Below, piece by piece: positions 1 through 5,016 of a stretch of 5,016 nucleotides of DNA. The notes under the pieces are model-generated. The model searched no databases and was not told the DNA's origin. It saw only the letters and a list, made by a program, of their open reading frames with translations. Within the stretch, counting starts at the first letter, position 1. Every line of letters starts with the position of its first letter. This DNA is from Flavobacteriales bacterium. GTDB lineage: Bacteria > Bacteroidota > Bacteroidia > Flavobacteriales_E > Vicingaceae. The stretch covers positions 1 to 5,016 of the forward strand of contig JAESUI010000207.1 of NCBI GenBank assembly GCA_016763135.1. Direction: 5' to 3'. The translations under genes and the position numbers were made by a program.

Positions 1-465
1 ATTACGCGTTTAGCTAGAGCATACAATACGGTTTCACCTTCATCAGGTAAAGTACTTTCTGGTGGTGTTGATGCTAATGCTTTACACAAACCAAAAAGAT
101 TTTTTGGTGCAGCTCGTAAAATTGAGGATGGTGGTTCTTTAACCATTATTGCAACAGCATTAACAGATACTGGTTCTAAAATGGATGAAGTAATCTTTGA
201 AGAATTTAAAGGTACTGGTAACATGGAATTACAATTGGATAGAAAAATATCTAACAAACGTATTTACCCAGCTATTGATATCGTTTCTTCAAGTACCCGT
301 AGAGAAGATTTACTACTTGGTAATGATGTTACTCAATTGATGCACATTTTAAGACATCACATTGCAGACATGAACCCGGTTGAAGCAATGGAATTCATAA
401 AAGGAAGAATTAGTCAGACGAGAAGTAATGAAGAGTTCTTAATTTCAATGAAAGCAGGAAACTAA
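1..465 (+). CDS. rho: Transcription termination factor Rho, C-terminal part (5' end outside window)
   Basis: Rho is the hexameric RNA-dependent ATPase/translocase that ends transcription at Rho-dependent sites in the cytoplasm. Only the last 154 codons are here; the frame is open from base 1 to a TAA at 463-465. The text lines up with the C-terminal half of the RecA-like motor domain of E. coli Rho almost residue for residue. ITRLARAYNTV and the Q-loop (SGKVLSGGVDANALH) lie at about window residues 1-28, KRFFGAARK follows, then the R-loop region TDTGSKMDE (55-63) and GTGNMELQLDRK (71-82), whose Arg81 matches the arginine finger. The end reads SSSTRREDLLL. The N-terminal RNA-binding domain and Walker motifs lie upstream of the window. 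An ATG at 181 is an internal methionine (the SKMDE motif), not a start. Identification is secure; nothing looks broken in the visible part. Confidence 0.97.
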   Translation: MTRLARAYNTVSPSSGKVLSGGVDANALHKPKRFFGAARKIEDGGSLTIIATALTDTGSKMDEVIFEEFKGTGNMELQLDRKISNKRIYPAIDIVSSSTRREDLLLGNDVTQLMHILRHHIADMNPVEAMEFIKGRISQTRSNEEFLISMKAGN

Positions 466-476
466 TTAAGAAATTG

Positions 477-538
477 TGAATTATAAATTTTGAATGTTGA
501 ATTATAGTAATTCAACATTCAAAATTCAACATTTAAAA
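477..538. repeat. AT-rich palindromic intergenic element built on a 7-nt period
   Basis: This fills most of the spacer between rho and the DUF4199 gene. Bases 486-504 pair perfectly with 508-526 (19 bp) around a TAG loop at 505-507. The whole element is a 7-nt lattice: TGAATTA, TAAATTT, TGAATGT, TGAATTA on the left (477-504), and TTCAACA, TTCAAAA, TTCAACA, TTTAAAA on the right (511-538). The right half therefore also contains a 14-nt tandem duplication (510-523 and 524-537, one mismatch). Transcribed RNA would form a long A/U-rich hairpin 20 nt after the rho stop, so it could end or stabilise the rho message. However, it lacks the GC stem and clean U-tract of an intrinsic terminator. Similar TTCAACATTCAAAA-like intergenic repeats are, to my recollection, dispersed in flavobacterial genomes; that part is not checked. 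Confidence 0.8.
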
Positions 539-546
539 CTTCCTTT

Positions 547-1086
547 ATGTTCAAAAATCCATTTCAAATTGCAGTAACTTTTTCTGTAGTTGCCCTAATT
601 GTAAAAATAAGTGTTTACGCATTAGGCATGCAACACGGCTCAATGGAAAGCTATATTTGGTATGTATACATGCTACTATTACTTTTTACTGTTTTTTTTG
701 GGATTAGAAGTAATAAGATAAATTACGAAGGAACTACATCTCTTGGCCAAGATTTTAAAACCGGTGCAAGAGCAGCTTCCTTTTTTGGAATTTTAATGGG
801 GCTAATTACTTACATATATTATGCTCAAATTGACCCTGAATTTTTTCCAATAAAACAGCAGCCTTACATGGATGGTTTGTTCGAAATAGCTGAAACAAAA
901 ATTAAAGAAGGTGTAAGTAAAGATGAAGTTACAAAAGGTCTTTATGAAAGTACCGAAAGAGTTAAACAACAGCTATCACCATATCTACACTCCATGCTAA
1001 CAATGTTTGGCTTAGTTTTTATAGGTTTATTCAACTCTATAGTATTTGCTTTATTAATGAAGAAGTTTCCTGGATTTAAGAAATAA
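547..1086 (+). CDS. DUF4199 family integral membrane protein
   Basis: This is a 179-residue protein of unknown function with the features of the Bacteroidota family DUF4199. Four hydrophobic segments are visible: about residues 7-27, 35-53, 77-94 and 149-171. Between helices 3 and 4 lies a charged segment of about 50 residues (100-148) rich in Lys and Glu, likely helical (ETKIKEGVSKDEVTK). Between helices 2 and 3 is the GQDFKTGARAA stretch typical of the family. The C-terminus is basic (MKKFPGFKK), which favours a cytoplasmic end. The ATG at 547 is the first start after an in-frame TAA at 508-510; no Shine-Dalgarno sequence precedes it, which is normal in this phylum. It follows rho on the same strand after 81 nt, so cotranscription is possible if the intervening hairpin does not terminate. 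Its last 11 nt overlap the repaired 3' end of the convergent Mur ligase gene. No biochemical function can be assigned. Confidence 0.85.
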   Translation: MFKNPFQIAVTFSVVALIVKISVYALGMQHGSMESYIWYVYMLLLLFTVFFGIRSNKINYEGTTSLGQDFKTGARAASFFGILMGLITYIYYAQIDPEFFPIKQQPYMDGLFEIAETKIKEGVSKDEVTKGLYESTERVKQQLSPYLHSMLTMFGLVFIGLFNSIVFALLMKKFPGFKK

Positions 1087-2433
1087 GTTTTTTACCAAAC
1101 TCATTCAAATTTACCCCGTCAAAATTACCCGAGCTCATTAAGAGCAATACTTTATTGTTCCATTCTTTAGTGTTAAGCATTTTAAACAGTTCATCAGAAT
1201 CGTTATAGATCGTTACATTTTCAGTTCCAAAAGCCTCCTTAACTTGTTCAGGAGTTATTGCTTCTAGTTTTTTATGTTCTAGTGTGTGATACTATAATAC
1301 ACATAAGCTTCATCAGCAGTGCTCATACTATCTTTATATTCCTTTAAAAATTCTGCGTTTAAGCTACTAAATGTATGTAATTCCATACAGGCAATTAATT
1401 CTCTATTAGGGTATTGTTTTTTTACCGCTTGAGTTGTTGCTTTTAATTTAGAAGGTGAATGTGCAAAATCTTTATAAATTGCTGTGTTGTCATTTTTAGC
1501 AATTAATTCCAGCCGTTTAGATGCTCCTTTAAAATCTTGAATGGCTTCATAAAATTGCTCATCAGAAATTTTTAGTTCATTACAAATTAATCGTGCACCA
1601 TTTAAGTTTTGCAAATTATGATCTCCGAAAATTTGTAATGGAATTTTATTCCCTTCTACCAAAATAGAGGTTACTCCATTTTCAATTATATTGTCTGGCG
1701 TTTGATATCCTATTCTATCTATATCTGCATTTGGAGTGGTTAATGCTATTTTATTAACCTCACTATCTGCTTTACAATAAATTAAAACACCCTCTTTTTC
1801 AATCAATGAAATAAACGTAGAGAATTGCTCCACATAATTTTCAAATGTTGGAAACACATTAATATGGTCCCAAGCAATTCCGCTTATCAACGCAATATTT
1901 GGGTGATACAAATGGAATTTAGGTCTTCTATCAATCGGAGAAGAAAGGTATTCATCTCCTTCTAAAATTATAATCTTTGCATCTGTAATTTTCACCATAG
2001 TTTCAAAGCCCTCCAATTGAGCTCCAACCATATAATCAAACTTTTTATTACACTTTTCTAATACATGTAAAACCATAGAAGTAATGGATGTTTTTCCATG
2101 ACTCCCTCCTATTACAACTCTTGTTTTGTTTTTTGATTGCTCATAAATATACTCTGGATAAGAATAAACTTTAACTCCTAATTCTTGCGCTTTTATCAAT
2201 TCTGGGTTGTCGATTCGTGCATGCATCCCTAAAATTACCGCATCTATCTCTGTTGTGATTCTATTTTTATCCCAACCAAACTTCTCTGGCAATAAGCCAT
2301 GTTTAGCAATTCTACTTTTACTAGGTTCAAATATTTCATCATCTGATCCAGTAACATCAAATCCTTTTTTGTGTAAAGCAATTGCTAAATTGTGCATTGC
2401 ACTTCCTCCTATTGCAATAAAATGTACTCTCAT
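1076..2433 (-). pseudogene. mpl: Mpl-like UDP-N-acetylmuramate:tripeptide (Mur) ligase, frameshifted near its 3' end
   Basis: Mpl-type ligases attach recycled L-Ala-D-Glu-mesoDap peptide to UDP-MurNAc in the cytoplasm, using ATP. The open frame runs from ATG 2433 to TAG 1279 (384 aa). The start is fixed by an in-frame TAA at 2442-2440. Visible parts: N-terminal Rossmann domain (FIAIGGSAMHN, residues 5-15; TGSDDEIFEP, 28-37), ATP P-loop GGSHGKTS (109-116), LEGDEYLSS (158-166), DHINVFPT (189-196), HNLQNLNGA (272-280) and the C-terminal-domain motif DFAHSPSKLKAT (322-333). After YVYYS (residue 381) the frame breaks into ITH and stops. The other frame continues as HTLEHKKLEAITPEQV and ends VLLLMSSGNFDGVNLNEFG..KKLIS with a TAA at 1078-1076, exactly the expected family tail. 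Adding one base restores 452 residues, about the family's usual length. Either a recent mutation or a sequencing error. MurC is a related alternative, but the motifs fit the Mpl branch better. Confidence 0.85.
1288..1293 (-). other. Frameshift point in the mpl-like gene (one base missing)
   Basis: On the coding strand the codons TAT TAT AGT (YYS, ending at 1291) are followed by AT and then by CAC ACA CTA GAA CAT (HTLEH), which is in frame with the conserved tail. One residue normally separates the S and the H in relatives as I remember them, so a single base is missing from that codon. The site abuts a short CA dinucleotide run (coding-strand ACACAC). The length from 2433 to 1076 is 1358 nt, one short of a multiple of three. 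Confidence 0.85.
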
Positions 2434-2450
2434 AAATTTTTATTCTTAAT

Positions 2451-2458
2451 CAAATTTA
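2451..2458 (-). promoter_or_regulatory. Putative Bacteroidota -7 promoter box for the mpl-like gene
   Basis: Read on the minus strand this is TAAATTTG, an exact match to the Bacteroidota primary sigma factor consensus TAnnTTTG. It lies 17 nt upstream of the ATG at 2433, giving a short leader of roughly ten bases. I see no TTG at the expected -33 spacing, so the call rests on the -7 box and its position alone. Confidence 0.4.
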
Positions 2459-2544
2459 ATAGCTTTAATTTATTAGAAATATTTACGCATTAAAAGTTAT
2501 TCATCCAATTATGTTAAAATCTATGTCAATTATTATGGAAACAG

Positions 2545-2584
2545 CCTATAGAGTTCATCCATATAGGTATAATTAATAACTTTA
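2545..2584 (+). promoter_or_regulatory. Weak promoter candidate with inverted repeat upstream of the dikinase-like lipoprotein
   Basis: TAACTTTA at 2577-2584 matches five of six fixed positions of TAnnTTTG. A near -33 element, TTC instead of TTG, lies at 2554-2556, 20 nt upstream. The start point predicted from this would fall at or beside the ATG at 2589, i.e. a leaderless or nearly leaderless message. A 6-bp inverted repeat, CCTATA (2545-2550) and TATAGG (2562-2567), brackets the -33 position and could be an operator. All of this is pattern-based and weak. Confidence 0.22.
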
Positions 2585-2588
2585 GAAA

Positions 2589-4517
2589 ATGAACATCCTT
2601 CTTCTATCTAATCGGCTTTTGATCTTGCTTTCCTTAGTGACTATTCTATTTCTTTCGTTTTCTAGCTGCACTTCTGCACAATCAAGCCCTAAATATCTTT
2701 ATAAAATAGCAAACAATAAAGATTTTGAAATGCTATGTGGAAGTCCTATTTCTAACAAATACGGAGGCGTAGATGCTATTAAAGTGGTATATGATGTTAA
2801 AGCCAATAAAATCTATTTTTTAAACAGTAAAAACTATAAATATCATCATGGGTTCTGCTCTGTAAAACTAGGGTATAATAAAGGTTTAGAACATTTTAAT
2901 GAGCACAATTATGCTGCCAATTCTAAAGAGCGGGTATATCTTCTCGGTAACATTAATTATTATAGAGAGCAAAAAAAGTACATTATAGATATATCTCCAG
3001 CTGATTTAATACAAGTAAAAGATATTGAAATTCTCTTTCAAAAAATTGAAACAACTGTATTTTTTAATGATATCACACTGTTGTTAAATACATCAAGACT
3101 CATTAAGCTTTCTAAGGATTTTACGATACCAACTATTACCCCCGAAGAAATATACAAAGGACTAAATTACCAAGCTATTGGTTTAAGTACTTGTTATGGA
3201 ACAGTTCGATTTGTAACCCTTAAAAACTTGAAAAAAAATCAATACAGCGAAAAGGACATATTAATAATGGAAGAAAACCCCAATATTATTCCTAATGTAG
3301 CTGGAATTATTGCATCTAACTTCCAAACACCCTTAAGCCATCTATCTATTTTAGGTCGAAACCGTGGCATCCCAATTATGGCAGTAAAAAATGCATTTAC
3401 CAATAAAACCTTATTGGCATACAAAAATAAATTTGTTCGCCTAGACGTTTTAAAAAATAGTTATAGTATCAGAACAGTTCCACAAGGAAAATATGTAACA
3501 AGAAATAAACGTCCAAAAATTCAATTAAAGAGAGATTTATCCATTGATACTCTAGTTGGGTTTAATAAATTAGGAAAGGTAAATGCAAAATCAATAGGTA
3601 ATAAAGCAAGAAATTTTGCGGTATTACAGCATCTCAGTAAGAATGCCGATTTTAATGTTCCTGAAAGCAGTTTTGCTATTCCATTTTATTTTTATCAAAA
3701 ACATATAGAAAACTCGAAAGCTGAAATTTTAATTAAACAATTATTGCTTGACCTTAAAAGTAACTCTGATAGTGTTAATCTTAAAAAAAGATTGGCTAAA
3801 ATTCGAAAAAATATTTCAAAATACCCAATCAATTCTGTATTGCTAAACGATGTAAACACAAAGATTACACAACTCGGTAACTATAAAAAAATTAGATTCC
3901 GTTCTTCTACTAATGCTGAAGACATGGATGGTTTTGGTGGAGCAGGGCTTTACACTTCTAAAACTGGAATAATTGATGACTCTACTGAAACCATAGAAAG
4001 AGCCATTAAAAAAGTATGGGCTAGTCTGTGGAACCTACAAGCTTTTCAAGAGCGTTCTTATTTTAAAATGAATCAAGAAAAAGTTATTATGGCTATTTTA
4101 GTTCATCGTTCTTTTCCAAATGAAGTTGCAAATGGAGTTGCAATTACCAAAAATATCTATAGAGAAAGTAAGTTGGGATTTGTAATTAATGTTCAAATTG
4201 GAAACGAAAGCGTTGTTGATCCAAAACCAGGTGTTATTTGTGATCAAATTATATGTTATGAAGGTGGTAGAAATAAAATTTATACAGAAAAAGACATTAT
4301 TGAAGTCATTACCAAATCAAGTTTAAACAACAATAAGCTTATTATGAGTGATGATGAAATTATTCATTTGGTAAAACAATTAGAAGTAATTAAGCAGTAT
4401 TATTATAAGAGAGATTCTTTTCAAGATTATGCAGGATATGGTTTAGATATTGAATTTAAATTAGAAGAAGGCAATAGAAAACTATACATTAAACAAGTTA
4501 GGTATTACAATGATTAG
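2589..4517 (+). CDS. Predicted exported lipoprotein with phosphohistidine swivel and C-terminal ATP-grasp domains (glucan water dikinase-like order)
   Basis: This 642-residue protein likely autophosphorylates a histidine from ATP and passes a phosphate to an unknown acceptor. Residues 1-26 are a hydrophobic signal with a lipobox-like LSFSSC ending at Cys27; TSA before Gln31 could instead be a signal peptidase I site. An in-frame TAG at 2583-2585 and no other Met before 48 fix the start. Residues 35-180 form an N-terminal domain I do not recognise (AIKVVYD..KIYFLNSKNYKYHHGF, 63-89). The swivel domain spans about 196-286 with TPLSHLSILGRNRGIP (247-262); His251 is the predicted phosphoacceptor. 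The PPDK_N-type ATP-grasp domain follows: SIGNKARN (335-342), IRFRSSTNAEDMDGFGGAGLY (435-455), IKKVWASLWN (473-482), NGVAITKN (515-522) and LDIEF..YIKQVR (619-638). The order, LSH motif and IKKVWAS..WN resemble plant glucan water dikinase. No PEP/pyruvate TIM barrel is present. Substrate is unknown. Confidence 0.82.
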   Translation: MNILLLSNRLLILLSLVTILFLSFSSCTSAQSSPKYLYKIANNKDFEMLCGSPISNKYGGVDAIKVVYDVKANKIYFLNSKNYKYHHGFCSVKLGYNKGLEHFNEHNYAANSKERVYLLGNINYYREQKKYIIDISPADLIQVKDIEILFQKIETTVFFNDITLLLNTSRLIKLSKDFTIPTITPEEIYKGLNYQAIGLSTCYGTVRFVTLKNLKKNQYSEKDILIMEENPNIIPNVAGIIASNFQTPLSHLSILGRNRGIPIMAVKNAFTNKTLLAYKNKFVRLDVLKNSYSIRTVPQGKYVTRNKRPKIQLKRDLSIDTLVGFNKLGKVNAKSIGNKARNFAVLQHLSKNADFNVPESSFAIPFYFYQKHIENSKAEILIKQLLLDLKSNSDSVNLKKRLAKIRKNISKYPINSVLLNDVNTKITQLGNYKKIRFRSSTNAEDMDGFGGAGLYTSKTGIIDDSTETIERAIKKVWASLWNLQAFQERSYFKMNQEKVIMAILVHRSFPNEVANGVAITKNIYRESKLGFVINVQIGNESVVDPKPGVICDQIICYEGGRNKIYTEKDIIEVITKSSLNNNKLIMSDDEIIHLVKQLEVIKQYYYKRDSFQDYAGYGLDIEFKLEEGNRKLYIKQVRYYND

Positions 4518-4552
4518 ATTATCTTTAACTACAAAAATTAATAATCAATTCA

Positions 4553-5016
4553 ATGAAAATACATCCTTTAAACACAGGTAACTTTAAATTAGATGGTGGA
4601 GCTATGTTTGGTGTTGTTCCAAAATCACTATGGCAAAAAACCAACCCTGCTGACAGTAACAACATGTGTAGCTGGGCATTAAGAAGTATGCTTATTGAAG
4701 ATGGTGACCGATTGATGATTATTGATAATGGAATGGGTAACAAACAACCTGATAAGTTTTTTGGTTATTATTATTTACATGGTGATGATACCTTAGAAGG
4801 CAATCTCAACAAACTAGGTTTCACTGCTGATGATATTACTGATGTATTTTTAACTCATTTGCATTTTGATCATTGTGGTGGTGGCGTAAAATGGAATAAA
4901 GATAAAACGAAATACGAACCTACTTTTAAAAATGCTACTTATTGGAGTAATAGTAAACATTGGCAATGGGCTACAATGCCTAACCAACGTGAAAAAGCTT
5001 CTTTTTTAAAAGAAAA
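4553..5016 (+). CDS. MBL-fold metallo-hydrolase, N-terminal part (runs off the window)
   Basis: The first 154 codons of a metallo-beta-lactamase-fold hydrolase are present; the frame is still open at the last base. The metal-binding signature THLHFDH is at residues 101-107, giving the usual dinuclear metal ligands His102, His104, Asp106 and His107, followed by CGGG. The strand before it carries LMIIDNGMG (54-62), the position where MBL proteins usually have IDTG; Asn here is a mild oddity. The opening MKIHPLNTGNFKLDGGAMFGVVPKSLW is typical of a cytoplasmic lactonase/hydrolase-like branch that I associate with flavobacteria. No signal peptide is seen. ATG 4553 is the first start after an in-frame TAA at 4526-4528. 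It begins 35 nt after the dikinase-like gene with no hairpin between, so cotranscription is plausible. A TATCTTTA sequence at 4520-4527 might be a weak promoter of its own. The substrate cannot be told from the sequence. Confidence 0.9.
   Translation, partial: MKIHPLNTGNFKLDGGAMFGVVPKSLWQKTNPADSNNMCSWALRSMLIEDGDRLMIIDNGMGNKQPDKFFGYYYLHGDDTLEGNLNKLGFTADDITDVFLTHLHFDHCGGGVKWNKDKTKYEPTFKNATYWSNSKHWQWATMPNQREKASFLKE

Noticed and set aside
181..465. Separate small gene starting at ATG 181
   Set aside because: The frame is open upstream to base 1 and encodes continuous Rho sequence; the ATG is the Met of the conserved TGSKMDE motif.
486..526. Classical intrinsic terminator after rho
   Set aside because: The stem is perfect but almost all A/T and no U-tract follows; it is better described as a palindromic repeat whose terminator role is unproven.
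1260..1299. Programmed -1 frameshifting in the mpl-like gene
   Set aside because: A -1 shift would restore the tail, but the bases before the stop (AGT ATC ACA CAC TAG) form no slippery heptamer. The only A-rich slip-like run lies downstream of the stop codon. A plain one-base deletion or sequencing error is simpler.
2207..2449. 80-codon plus-strand open frame
   Set aside because: It lies antisense to the 5' half of the well-supported Mur ligase and its translation has no recognisable features; it is a shadow.
3239..3424. 61-codon minus-strand open frame
   Set aside because: It is wholly antisense to the swivel domain of the dikinase-like gene and has no recognisable protein features.
4525..4743. 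72-codon minus-strand open frame
   Set aside because: It is antisense to the start of the MBL hydrolase, whose conserved motifs prove the plus-strand frame.
1..5016. CRISPR array, tRNA/rRNA gene, insertion sequence or phage genes
   Set aside because: I saw no spaced direct repeats, no cloverleaf or rRNA-like sequence, and no transposase, integrase or phage protein in any frame.

Overview
The window looks like chromosomal DNA of a flavobacterium (Bacteroidota). It is strongly AT-rich. None of the genes has a convincing Shine-Dalgarno sequence. One promoter candidate fits the Bacteroidota -7 box TAnnTTTG. The protein set also fits: a DUF4199 membrane protein directly behind rho, the Bacteroidota-type Mpl-like Mur ligase (opening MRVHFIAIGGSAMHN), and an MBL-fold hydrolase of a type I associate with this group. 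Placement at family level is recognition from memory, not a database result.

Layout from left to right: (1) the 3' end of rho, plus strand, 1-465. (2) A short spacer filled by a palindromic element with a 7-nt period, 477-538. (3) A DUF4199 four-helix membrane protein, plus strand, 547-1086. (4) A minus-strand Mur ligase gene (mpl-like) that converges on it. Its open frame stops early at 1279, but the missing C-terminal coding sequence is intact in another frame down to 1076, so the gene carries a one-base frameshift near 1288-1293 and overlaps the DUF4199 gene by 11 nt. (5) A divergent intergenic region, 2434-2588, with a good promoter candidate for the ligase and a weak one, with an inverted repeat, for the next gene. 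(6) A 642-residue predicted lipoprotein, 2589-4517, with a phosphohistidine swivel domain followed by a C-terminal ATP-grasp domain. This is the domain order of glucan water dikinase, not of PEP synthase. (7) The first 154 codons of an MBL-fold metallo-hydrolase, 4553 to the window end. No stretch of more than 300 bases lacks a gene.

Rho (transcription termination) and the Mpl-like ligase (peptidoglycan tripeptide recycling) are housekeeping functions and the window does not tie them together. The most unusual item is the dikinase-like lipoprotein: an apparently ATP-dependent phosphotransfer machine with an export signal, an uncharacterised N-terminal domain and no PEP/pyruvate TIM barrel. 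The MBL hydrolase starts 35 nt after it on the same strand and may be cotranscribed with it.
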